Assembly: GCA_030045295.1 (NCBI GenBank)
Contig: JASIGD010000006.1
Location: 1 to 11,701 of the forward strand
Length of the DNA stretch: 11,701 nt
Direction: 5' to 3'
Source: Streptosporangiaceae bacterium
GTDB lineage: Bacteria; Actinomycetota; Actinomycetes; Streptosporangiales; Streptosporangiaceae
The notes beneath the pieces were generated by a model that did no database searches, was not told the DNA's origin, and worked only from the letters and a program-made list of their open reading frames with translations. Below, piece by piece: positions 1 to 6,354 of this stretch (positions are counted from its first letter, which is position 1; each line of letters opens with the position of its first letter). The position numbers and the translations under genes were made by a program.

Positions 1-1037
1 AGCGGGCGCGGCACGGCGGGCTCGGTGACCGGATCGGGGGCGTCCAGGACCGCGCCGACCCGGGCCGCGCTGGCCCGCGCCTGGCCCAGTTGCGTGGCCG
101 CCGAGGGAAGGGCGGATACTGCCTCGAACGAGGCCATCGCGGTGAGGGCGAGCACCGCCAGAGGCACGCGAGTGAGGGCACCGGCTCCGACCGCGGCCAC
201 GCCGAGCAGCAGGACACCCCACATGGTGAGACCGGTGGCGGCGGCGATGAGGCCGGCTCCCAAGCCCTCGCCAGAGGCCGACCAGCGGGCCAGCAGGGTG
301 AGCGAGCGGTCGTGCCTGGCGACCGAGGCCAAGGCGGCGTCTTGTGCGCCGAACGCGTGCAGGTCGGCGGCCCCGGCGACCAAGCCGGTGAGGTCCGCTG
401 CGAGCTCACCGCGGGCCGGAGCCGTCCGCCTGGCCGCCATCCGGGCCCGGGCCGCGGCGAGCAGCGGTACCGTCACGCCCGCGACGACCAGTCCGGCCGC
501 CAGCACACCCGCCGCGGGGGCAAGCAGCAAGAGGCAGACGACCACCGCGCCGGCACCGACCAGGATGGCGGTGAGCGGCGGGACCACCGCGCGGATGAAC
601 AAGTCCTGGGTGGCGTCGACGTCAGAGACCAGCCTGGCCAGCAGATCGCCGGAGCGGAACGCCCGCAACCCGGCCGGGGCCAGCCGCTCCAGCCGCCGGT
701 ATATGCTCACCCGGACGTCAGCGAGCACCCGGAAGGCGACGTCGTGGGAGGCCAGGCGCTCGCCGTAGCGGAAGGTACCGCGCCCGACTGATAGCGCGCG
801 GACCGCCACCACCGCAGCGGAGATGGCGATGATGTTCGGGTGCTGCGACGCGCGCGCCAGCATGAACCCGGATACGGCCAGCAGGGCCACGCCGCATGCG
901 GTCGCGGCCGCCCCGGCCAGGACCGCGAGCAGCAGCCGACCGCGCAGCGGACGGGCCAGCCGGAGCAACCGCAGCAGCGGGTCAGGTCCCCCGCTCTGGG
1001 CGGCCCGCAGACGCTGCGAGGCGAGCCGCGCCCTCAC
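1..1037 (-). CDS. cydC: CydC, thiol reductant ABC exporter subunit (partial, C-terminus off the left edge)
   Basis: About 345 N-terminal residues can be read on the minus strand, starting at a GTG (1037-1035) that overlaps the cydD stop as GTGA. They form a type-IV ABC exporter transmembrane domain. A hydrophobic first helix is followed by SGFMLARASQHPNII, then FRYGERLASHDVAFRVLAD and RSGDLLARLVSDVDATQDL, the last two characteristic of actinobacterial CydC. The nucleotide-binding domain should lie beyond position 1 and is not visible, so the ATPase motifs cannot be checked. In the family, CydC pairs with CydD in the inner membrane and exports thiols (cysteine/glutathione in E. coli), with haem implicated; it is needed to assemble cytochrome bd. 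The four-base overlap and lack of a strong ribosome site point to translational coupling to cydD. An open frame right to the window edge means nothing suggests it is broken. Confidence 0.9.
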   Translation of the reverse strand, partial: MRARLASQRLRAAQSGGPDPLLRLLRLARPLRGRLLLAVLAGAAATACGVALLAVSGFMLARASQHPNIIAISAAVVAVRALSVGRGTFRYGERLASHDVAFRVLADVRVSIYRRLERLAPAGLRAFRSGDLLARLVSDVDATQDLFIRAVVPPLTAILVGAGAVVVCLLLLAPAAGVLAAGLVVAGVTVPLLAAARARMAARRTAPARGELAADLTGLVAGAADLHAFGAQDAALASVARHDRSLTLLARWSASGEGLGAGLIAAATGLTMWGVLLLGVAAVGAGALTRVPLAVLALTAMASFEAVSALPSAATQLGQARASAARVGAVLDAPDPVTEPAVPRP

Positions 1038-2752
1038 GGCAGCACCGCCACTCGTCGTCTTGCGGGCTCGCCCGACGCGGTGGGCAACAAGTGGCCGTGA
1101 TCGAGGGTGTACATCCGGTCGGCACCGCCGTGCCAGGCATGCCGATGGGTGACCAGGATCACGGTCCGCCCGGCCATGAGCGTCTCGATGACCGCCAGGA
1201 TCTGCCTCGCCACCAGCGCGTCCAGGTGCGCGGTGGGCTCGTCCAACAGCAGCAGCGGCGCGTCCCGAAGGAACGCGCGAGCCAGGGCGATGCGCTGCCG
1301 CTGCCCAGCCGAAAGCCGCAACGCGTGTTCACCGAGCGGCGTGTCGTACCCCTCTGGCAGCGCCTGGATGAACGCGTCCGCCCCCGCGAGCTCGGCCGCC
1401 CGCGCGACGTCCCGGCGGTCTGCTTCCGGCTGGCCCAGCGCGATGTTGTCCGCCACGGTAGCGGCGAACAGGTACGGCCGCTGCGGCACCCAGGCGACCT
1501 GCCGCCGCCAGTTCTCGATGTCGATACAGGCCAGGTCGTTACCGCCCGCCGTGATCCGGCCGCCTGTGGGCTCGCTAAACCGCAGCAGCAACGCGAGCAG
1601 CGAGCTCTTGCCCGCCCCGCTAGGCCCGGTGACCGCGATCTGATCGCCCGGCCGGATCGTCATCGTTACCTCGGCCAGCGCCGGCTGGTTACGTCCCGGA
1701 TAGGCCAGGCTCACCGCGTCCAGATTGATGTCGTCGTATCGCAGGTCGACCGCGGGCGGCGGCGTGCCGGTCCCAGCCGCGGCGACGCGCGCTGACGCGG
1801 GCACCGTCTCGATGATGTCGCACGCGCGCCCGGCGGCAGCGGCCCCCTCCATGCTCGCGTGGAAGTGCATGCCTACGGCACGCAACGGCAGGTAGGCCTC
1901 GGGAGTAAGCAGCAGCACCACGAGCGCGGTCTGGTACCCCAGGTGGCCGGCCAGTAGCCGCAGCCCTACTTCCACCGCGACCAAGGCGGTCGACACGGCC
2001 GCGGCCAGCTCCAGTACCAGCGCGGACAGGAACGCCACGCGCAGCGTGGCCATAGTCGCTGACCGGTAGCCTTCGGTAACCTCCTTGATCACGTCCGCCT
2101 GGCGCTTGGCCCGGCCGAACACCTTGAGCGTGGGCAGGCCCTCCACGACGTCCAGGAAATGGCCGCTAAGGCGCGCCAGCAACCGCCACTGGCGCTGGGT
2201 GCGCGCCCGCGTATGCATCCCGACCAGGACCGCGAAGATCGGGATGAGCGGCAGCGTGGCGGCGATGATCACGGCCGAGATCCAGTCGGCTGTGGCCACC
2301 GTGGCCAGTACCGCCGCGGGCACCAGGCAGGCGAGTACCAGCTGCGGCAGGTACCGGGCGAAATAAGGGTCGAGGCCGTCCAGGCCGCGAGTGGCCACGG
2401 TGGTGATCTCACCCGGCTGCTGCCGGGCCAGCCAGGCCGGTCCGAGCCGCTGCAGCTGGGCGGCCAGGCCGCGGCGCAGCTGTGACTTCACGGTGGCGGC
2501 AGCCCGCAGTGCCGCGACCTCGCCGCCGTAGGCGGCGGCGGCCCGGACGGCCACCACCGCGAGCAGCGCGACCAGGGCGGTCGAGAAGGCAGCCAGGCCG
2601 GTGCCCCGGGCCGCGTTAGCGAGCAGCCGCGCCAGCAGCTCCGCCTGCGCGAGTACCATGCCGGTCGTGACCAGGCCCAGGGCGACCGTCACCAGCAGGA
2701 AGCCGCGGGCGGCCCGGGCATGTTGGAACAGCCGACGGTCGACCGGCTTCAT
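1034..2752 (-). CDS. cydD: CydD, thiol reductant ABC exporter subunit
   Basis: A 572-residue ABC exporter half, full length for CydD. Residues 1-310 are the transmembrane domain with several hydrophobic segments and the family-like stretch PGEITTVATRGLDGLDPYFA. The ATPase domain follows: Walker A GPSGAGKSS (376-384), Q-loop Gln about 424, signature LSAGQRQR (480-487), Walker B LLLLDEPT (500-507) and switch His about 536. The signature has Ala for the first Gly of LSGGQ, which to my knowledge is usual in CydD and not a defect. I chose the ATG at 2752 because the protein then begins MKPVDRRLFQHARAAR, as actinobacterial CydD proteins do; a GTG at 2791 in the same frame would add 13 unlike residues. 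It works with CydC as an inner-membrane heterodimer. The membrane-protein gene just upstream on the same strand (72-nt gap) may be co-transcribed; no cydAB is present beside it. Confidence 0.92.
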   Translation of the reverse strand: MKPVDRRLFQHARAARGFLLVTVALGLVTTGMVLAQAELLARLLANAARGTGLAAFSTALVALLAVVAVRAAAAYGGEVAALRAAATVKSQLRRGLAAQLQRLGPAWLARQQPGEITTVATRGLDGLDPYFARYLPQLVLACLVPAAVLATVATADWISAVIIAATLPLIPIFAVLVGMHTRARTQRQWRLLARLSGHFLDVVEGLPTLKVFGRAKRQADVIKEVTEGYRSATMATLRVAFLSALVLELAAAVSTALVAVEVGLRLLAGHLGYQTALVVLLLTPEAYLPLRAVGMHFHASMEGAAAAGRACDIIETVPASARVAAAGTGTPPPAVDLRYDDINLDAVSLAYPGRNQPALAEVTMTIRPGDQIAVTGPSGAGKSSLLALLLRFSEPTGGRITAGGNDLACIDIENWRRQVAWVPQRPYLFAATVADNIALGQPEADRRDVARAAELAGADAFIQALPEGYDTPLGEHALRLSAGQRQRIALARAFLRDAPLLLLDEPTAHLDALVARQILAVIETLMAGRTVILVTHRHAWHGGADRMYTLDHGHLLPTASGEPARRRVAVLP

Positions 2753-2824
2753 GACCCCGACTATGCCGTGTACGCCGGGGTGTTGCCTCACCCAGCGAGG
2801 ATGGTTAGCGCCGGCCGCGGAGCG

Positions 2825-3814
2825 CTAGTTGTCGACGGGCTGGGAAATATCGCCGGGCGGCTGTTCAGCGCCGGCCAGCCCGCGCCCGGAGACGAGCTTG
2901 GCGCTCATCTTGATCGTCTTGACCGCGCCGGTGGCGCCAGCCTGCAACGTGAGCCCGACAGCAAACAAGATGACGCCGAGCGCGAAGAACGTGCTCGACC
3001 CGAGCAACAGCAGCCCGACGCGACCCAGCGCGTAAGGAGGAGTGCAGATCACCGCTCCGACGGTCCCGCCCACCACGCTGGCGGTCAGCTTGTCGCGCTT
3101 CGAGTGGGAGGTCTTCATGCCGATGAGCCGCGCTGGCACGGCGACGTAGCAGAGCATCATCACGCCGATGACCGCGCTCAGGCTCAGCCCGAACCAGAAC
3201 ACCCCCCAGCGGACGGCGACGATCGCGGAAAAGCCGAGCAGCAGGCCGACGACAAAGCCCGATCCCAGCACGGTGGCCAGGTGCGGCCGGGCCCGAGTGA
3301 ACGCTGGCCTGATCGCAGGCCCGCCCGGCTCGACGATCGCGAACGCGAACACCGCGTTCAGGTAGAAGCTCGCCGCGGTGATCGCGGCGATGCCGAGCAC
3401 GACCGGGATCACCACCGGCCCGGTCAGCACGTGAAACGTGTTGCCCTGCAGATGGAGCTTCAGATGGAGCTTCAGGTCGTACATGGCGGCCCAGATCCAC
3501 ATCGCGGGCAGCACCTGGATCAGGGTGAGCCGCCAGTTGGTGAACAGCAGCTTCACCCCCTCCAAGAGCATCGCGAAGCCACCGAGGGCGAGGGCGAGGG
3601 GCGCCAGCCAGGGCCGGGACCGGCTCAGCCGCAGGACCATATCGTCCACGGCCGCCTGGTCACTGCTCCTGACGGCTTGAACAAACCGCTCGACGTCAGA
3701 CCGCCTTATGCGCCGCCGCTTGCCGGATCCGCGGGGGTGCGGCGATGGGTCGCTGAGAAGCTCCTCGGCGGACGGCGCGGCGGGCCGCTCGGGCGCACTC
3801 CCCTCAACTGCCAC
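2825..3814 (-). CDS. Multi-pass membrane protein of unknown function, upstream of cydDC
   Basis: I do not recognise this 329-residue protein as a named family. The N-terminal 65 residues are hydrophilic and predicted cytoplasmic, with a basic patch GKRRRIRRSD (31-40). About six hydrophobic segments follow (roughly 69-91, 97-112, 130-160, 181-203, 207-228, 250-292), and the C-terminal tail is polar. Residues 161-180 (VEPGG.AIRPAFTRARPH) form a loop whose Pro/Arg content recalls DUF975/UPF0259-type membrane proteins, but that is only a resemblance. A perfect 12-bp tandem duplication gives LKLHLKLH at 114-121. The GTG start at 3814 has GGAGAGG nine bases upstream, supporting this choice. It reads into cydD on the same strand after a short gap, so shared transcription is likely. 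A role in bd-oxidase assembly or envelope maintenance is conceivable from position alone and is not shown by the sequence. Confidence 0.82.
   Translation of the reverse strand: MAVEGSAPERPAAPSAEELLSDPSPHPRGSGKRRRIRRSDVERFVQAVRSSDQAAVDDMVLRLSRSRPWLAPLALALGGFAMLLEGVKLLFTNWRLTLIQVLPAMWIWAAMYDLKLHLKLHLQGNTFHVLTGPVVIPVVLGIAAITAASFYLNAVFAFAIVEPGGPAIRPAFTRARPHLATVLGSGFVVGLLLGFSAIVAVRWGVFWFGLSLSAVIGVMMLCYVAVPARLIGMKTSHSKRDKLTASVVGGTVGAVICTPPYALGRVGLLLLGSSTFFALGVILFAVGLTLQAGATGAVKTIKMSAKLVSGRGLAGAEQPPGDISQPVDN
3449..3472. repeat. 12-bp perfect tandem duplication inside the membrane-protein gene
   Basis: CAGATGGAGCTT occurs twice head to tail (3449-3460 and 3461-3472) and is in frame, giving two KLHL units in the minus-strand protein at the edge of a predicted membrane segment. 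It looks like a slippage product that keeps the frame; it could vary in copy number between strains. Confidence 0.85.
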
Positions 3815-3999
3815 CCTGGAATGCCTCTCCGCGAGCCGTCACGCAGTGAAAGAATCAGACTCCCGCCTGGCAGAACGAGATACCAGACGCACACGCCGAC
3901 TTCTTCTGTCCGCCATGATTAGCTTAACTCTAGCCAGTGGCCGCCCATTTTCATCCTGGCTGGGTGAAGCGGCTGGATGCCCGACGAGGCACCGTCGAG

Positions 4000-4030
4000 G
4001 TACGTTAAGGCAAAGGTCGGCGTACGTTAA
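4000..4030. promoter_or_regulatory. Direct repeat GTACGTTAA x2, spaced 22 bp, upstream of the DUF2252 gene
   Basis: GTACGTTAA is found at 4000-4008 and again at 4022-4030, 22 bp start to start, about two DNA turns, so a dimeric regulator could contact both on one helix face. They end about 100 bp before the DUF2252 start, a normal distance for promoter or activator sites. The AT-rich repeat is unusual in this GC-rich background. No known regulator's consensus is recognised; its role as an operator is an inference. Confidence 0.4.
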
Positions 4031-4035
4031 CCAGG

Positions 4036-4051
4036 GGTCGCCTTGGCGACC
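4036..4051. promoter_or_regulatory. 16-bp perfect palindrome upstream of the DUF2252 gene
   Basis: GGTCGCC-TT-GGCGACC is a perfect inverted repeat (7-bp arms, 2-bp centre) starting six bases after the second GTACGTTAA repeat and ending 81 bp before the ATG. The very short centre suits a protein-binding operator better than an RNA hairpin, although a 5'-leader stem is possible if transcription starts upstream. Confidence 0.4.
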
Positions 4052-4119
4052 GCAGCAGCGGCGGCCTGGCCTCGCCTAATTGCCGGCTTGGCCCTGATCG
4101 TGCACGGCTGGCCGACCAG

Positions 4120-4126
4120 AAAGGAG
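4120..4126 (+). promoter_or_regulatory. Ribosome binding site deciding the DUF2252 start
   Basis: AAAGGAG lies six bases before the ATG at 4133, a near-ideal Shine-Dalgarno arrangement. It favours this start over an in-frame TTG at 4043, which falls inside a palindrome and has no such site. Confidence 0.85.
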
Positions 4127-4132
4127 CCGATC

Positions 4133-5593
4133 ATGGCTGAGCGGACAGCTGTTGTGCTGCCGCGGCTAGTGGCCCGGTATGAGCTTGACTCTTCGGTAAA
4201 CCGGCTGACCCCGGCGGAGCGCGTTGCCCGGGGCAAGACGGCGCGGGCCGAGGTACCACGGACTAGCCATGCGGCGTTCGAACGGCCAGAAGGCTGGCCC
4301 GACCCGATCAGCTTGTTGGAGGAGCAAGCGAAATCGCGGGTACCCGACCTGGTGCCGGTCCGCTACGGGCGGATGATGGTGTCCCCGTTTACCTACTACC
4401 GCGGCGCAGCCCTGCCGATGGCCAGCGACCTGGCTGCCACCCCGGTGACCGGATTGGCCGTGCAGGCCTGCGGGGACGCGCACCTGTCCAACTTCGGCCT
4501 GTTCGGCTCAGCCGAGCGCCGCCTGATGTTCGACGTCAACGACTTCGACGAGACGCTGCCGGGTCCCTGGGAATGGGATGTCAAGCGGCTCGCGGCCAGC
4601 ATGGAAGTCGCGGCACGCGGCAATGGCCTGCCTGTCAAGCAGCGCCGCGAGATCGTCATGGCCACCGTCGGCCAGTACCGGCAGGCGGTCCGTCAGTTCG
4701 CCGGGATGACCAACCTCGACGTCTGGTACGCACGCGCGGACATCGACGAGCTGCGTGCGCAGTTCGGCGCCCAGCTCGCCGAACAGCAGCGCAAGCGGCT
4801 GGACAAGGGCCTGGCCAAGGCGCGGACCAGGGACAGCATGCAGGAGGTGGCCAAGCTGACCCGGATGGTGGATGGTGAGCCGCGGATCATCTCCGACCCG
4901 CCGGTGCTGGTGCCGATCGATGAGCTGATGCCGAGCGAGACGACCCGGGAGGAGTTCAAGACGTTCGTCAGCGGCCTGATCGGCTCGTACCGGCGGACGC
5001 TGGCGACCGACCGCAGGTACCTGCTCGAGCAGTACCAGTTCTGCGACATGGCCCGCAAGGTCGTCGGCGTGGGCAGCGTCGGAACGCGCTGCTGGATCAT
5101 CCTGATGCTCGGCCGTGACGACAATGATCCGCTGTTCCTGCAGGTCAAGGAGGCAGAGGCGTCGGTGCTCAGCCGGTTCGTCGGCGCCAGCAAGTTCAAG
5201 AACCAGGGCCAGCGAGTGGTCGCGGGCCAGCGGCTGATGCAGGCGAGCAGCGACATCTTCCTGGGCTGGCAGCACGTCGAGGCCGGGCTGGACGACAAGC
5301 CCAGAGACTTTTATGTCCGGCAGCTACGAGACTGGAAGTTCTCCCTCGAGATCGAGACCCTGGTCCCCGAGGGGATGCGGATGTACGGTCAACTCTGCGG
5401 CTGGACGCTCGCCCGGGCGCACGCTCGCTCCGGGGACCGGGTCGCAATCGGTGCCTACCTGGGCAACTCCGATGTATTCGACCGGGCCGTCACCGAGTTC
5501 GCCGCGGCTTACGCTGACCAGAACGAGCGTGACCACCAAGCCCTGGTCGACGCGGTGAAGTCCGGGCGGATAACCGCCGAGCCGGGCGTGTGA
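4133..5593 (+). CDS. DUF2252 family protein, kinase-like motifs
   Basis: A 486-residue soluble protein without signal peptide, full length for DUF2252, a widespread bacterial family with no settled function. Family hallmarks are visible: RMMVSPFTYYRG (80-91), CGDAHLSNFG (113-122) and FDVNDFDETLPGPWEWDVKR (133-152). The block G-D115-x-H-x-x-x-N120 followed by ND137FD139 resembles the catalytic loop and metal-binding Asp of aminoglycoside-phosphotransferase/HipA-like kinases. A glycine-rich stretch VGVGSVGT (311-318), then a strand and PLFLQVKEA with Lys339, resembles a P-loop plus ATP-anchoring Lys but lies after the catalytic loop. Phosphotransfer activity is therefore an inference, and no substrate is evident. 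It stands alone between a divergent membrane-protein gene and a strong terminator, so it is probably monocistronic, with possible control through the repeats at 4000-4051. Start chosen by its AAAGGAG site. Confidence 0.93.
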   Translation: MAERTAVVLPRLVARYELDSSVNRLTPAERVARGKTARAEVPRTSHAAFERPEGWPDPISLLEEQAKSRVPDLVPVRYGRMMVSPFTYYRGAALPMASDLAATPVTGLAVQACGDAHLSNFGLFGSAERRLMFDVNDFDETLPGPWEWDVKRLAASMEVAARGNGLPVKQRREIVMATVGQYRQAVRQFAGMTNLDVWYARADIDELRAQFGAQLAEQQRKRLDKGLAKARTRDSMQEVAKLTRMVDGEPRIISDPPVLVPIDELMPSETTREEFKTFVSGLIGSYRRTLATDRRYLLEQYQFCDMARKVVGVGSVGTRCWIILMLGRDDNDPLFLQVKEAEASVLSRFVGASKFKNQGQRVVAGQRLMQASSDIFLGWQHVEAGLDDKPRDFYVRQLRDWKFSLEIETLVPEGMRMYGQLCGWTLARAHARSGDRVAIGAYLGNSDVFDRAVTEFAAAYADQNERDHQALVDAVKSGRITAEPGV

Positions 5594-5600
5594 CATCAGC

Positions 5601-5647
5601 GGGCCGTACCGGCCGCCGAATCGGGCGGTCCGGTACGGCCCGGTTTT
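5601..5647 (+). terminator. Rho-independent terminator after the DUF2252 gene
   Basis: GGGCCGTACCGG-CCGCC (5601-5616) pairs with GGCGGTCCGGTACGGCCC (5624-5641) across a short loop with a single bulged base. It is followed by GGTTTT (5642-5647). It begins eight bases after the DUF2252 stop. The T-run is only on the plus-strand side, so it mainly serves the plus-strand gene, though the stem could also slow transcription coming from the DUF1269 gene. Confidence 0.88.
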
Positions 5648-5651
5648 AGCA

Positions 5652-5730
5652 CGTGCCCGGGCACGGGCAGGATGCTTCGTCACCCCTGCCGTATGGTCAG
5701 CACCAGGCTGGACCAGCCGGCATGGTCAGC
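5652..5730. repeat. Cluster of small palindromes and a direct repeat between convergent gene ends
   Basis: CGTGCCCGGGCACG (5652-5665) is a perfect 14-bp palindrome. GGCTGG-A-CCAGCC (5706-5718) is a second perfect inverted repeat, flanked by two copies of ATGGTCAGC (5693-5701 and 5722-5730). All lie just downstream of the DUF1269 stop, where an actinomycete gene often has a stem without a U-tract as its terminator. No other role is evident. Confidence 0.45.
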
Positions 5731-5744
5731 GGGCTTAGTCGTTC

Positions 5745-6239
5745 TCAGGAGGAACTCGCGCCGTGCAGGGCGTCCTGGAGTTCCTGCTCGCCCTCCTTGG
5801 ACAGCGAGGTCTTGAGGACGGTGCCGCCGTACTTGCTCATCGCGTCGATGGCCTTGTCGGGAGTGACCTTCTCCACCATGAGGAAGAGCGCCGAGGTGCC
5901 CGGCTGCAGGAGGCCGCGGACCTGGTCCTGGAACTCCTTGTCGATGCCGGACTTCGTGAGCTTGCCCATCAGGGCACCGAGCCCGGCTCCGACGGCCATC
6001 CCGAAGACCGGGATGAAGAACAGCAGACCGAACAGCAAACCCCAGAACATCCCCCAGGTCGCCCCGCCGCCGACCAGGTGGTGGTTGGTGTGCGTGTGGT
6101 AATTACCTTCCTTGTCGCGCGTGATCACCGCGATGGCGTCAGGCTGGATGATCAAGTCCTGAGCCAGCCGCCGCGCTTCTGCGGCCGCAGCCTCGGCCGT
6201 CTGCTCGTCTGGATACCCGATCGCGATCAGGTCAGCCAT
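5745..6239 (-). CDS. DUF1269 family membrane protein
   Basis: A 164-residue protein matching the DUF1269 pattern. It has an N-terminal alpha/beta segment MADLIAIGYPDEQTAEAAA with long Ala-rich helix (1-40), a central hydrophobic glycine-zipper segment (57-95, containing GMFWGLLFGLLFFIPVFG then AVGAGLGALMG), and a C-terminal alpha/beta half (111-150) ending in an acidic helix. The segment HTHTNHH (48-54) just before the membrane region is His-rich and might bind metal, which is a guess. The family has no firm function; members often sit beside stress proteins in actinobacteria. The ATG at 6239 is preceded by AAGGAAGAG. It follows the LAL regulator gene on the same strand after 115 bp, a gap containing an inverted repeat at 6309, so it may have its own promoter. 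Confidence 0.9.
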   Translation of the reverse strand: MADLIAIGYPDEQTAEAAAAEARRLAQDLIIQPDAIAVITRDKEGNYHTHTNHHLVGGGATWGMFWGLLFGLLFFIPVFGMAVGAGLGALMGKLTKSGIDKEFQDQVRGLLQPGTSALFLMVEKVTPDKAIDAMSKYGGTVLKTSLSKEGEQELQDALHGASSS

Positions 6240-6308
6240 GGTGTTCTCTTCCTTCTTGCGCCGTGTGGGAATCCGGCCAAGTCAACCAGCCGAGACTAGC
6301 CGTGACCC

Positions 6309-6323
6309 CACCCGCGACGGGTG
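6309..6323. promoter_or_regulatory. 15-bp inverted repeat CACCCG-CGA-CGGGTG between the LAL regulator and DUF1269 genes
   Basis: Six-base perfect arms with a three-base centre lie 70-84 bp upstream of the DUF1269 start and 32 bp past the regulator stop. The same arms recur at 9738-9752. An operator for the DUF1269 gene or a terminator stem for the regulator gene both fit; no T-run follows, which disfavours classical termination. Confidence 0.4.
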
Positions 6324-6354
6324 ATACGACCGACCACAGCGCTCGACATCGCGA

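Larger units (their letters stand above)
3815..4132. other. Divergent intergenic region (318 bp) between the membrane-protein gene and the DUF2252 gene
   Basis: This stretch holds no convincing gene. It must contain promoters for both flanking divergent genes. A locally AT-richer patch around 3896-3960 (including TTAGCTTAACTCTAG) is the most promoter-like part for the minus-strand gene, but no clean -35/-10 pair can be assigned. The right half holds the GTACGTTAA direct repeats and a 16-bp palindrome described separately. Small frames crossing it lack ribosome sites and coding-like codon use. Confidence 0.6.

Noticed and set aside
480..500. LSAGQ instead of LSGGQ in CydD considered as a defect (residues 480-487 of the protein)
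   Set aside because: This substitution is, to my knowledge, common in CydD proteins, and all other ATPase motifs are intact. The coordinates given here are protein residues.
25..791. Two overlapping plus-strand open frames of 233-247 residues, and another at 896-1795
   Set aside because: Opposite cydC and cydD; Ala/Arg/Ser- or Gly/Arg/Gln-rich shadows with no ribosome sites.
2753..2791. GTG at 2791 as the cydD start
   Set aside because: Adds 13 residues unlike CydD N-termini and has no good Shine-Dalgarno sequence; the ATG at 2752 gives the family-like beginning.
2720..3922. 400-residue plus-strand open frame
   Set aside because: Opposite the cydD start and the membrane-protein gene; its product is rich in Arg, Gln, Asp, Pro without any fold-like pattern.
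3815..4132. Rex-type (TGTGAA-N6-TTCACA) or DosR-type operators for the respiratory genes
   Set aside because: Looked for in the spacer upstream of the cydDC group; no match to either consensus was seen.
4508..5275. 255-residue minus-strand open frame
   Set aside because: Antisense to the DUF2252 gene; composition and position mark it as a shadow.
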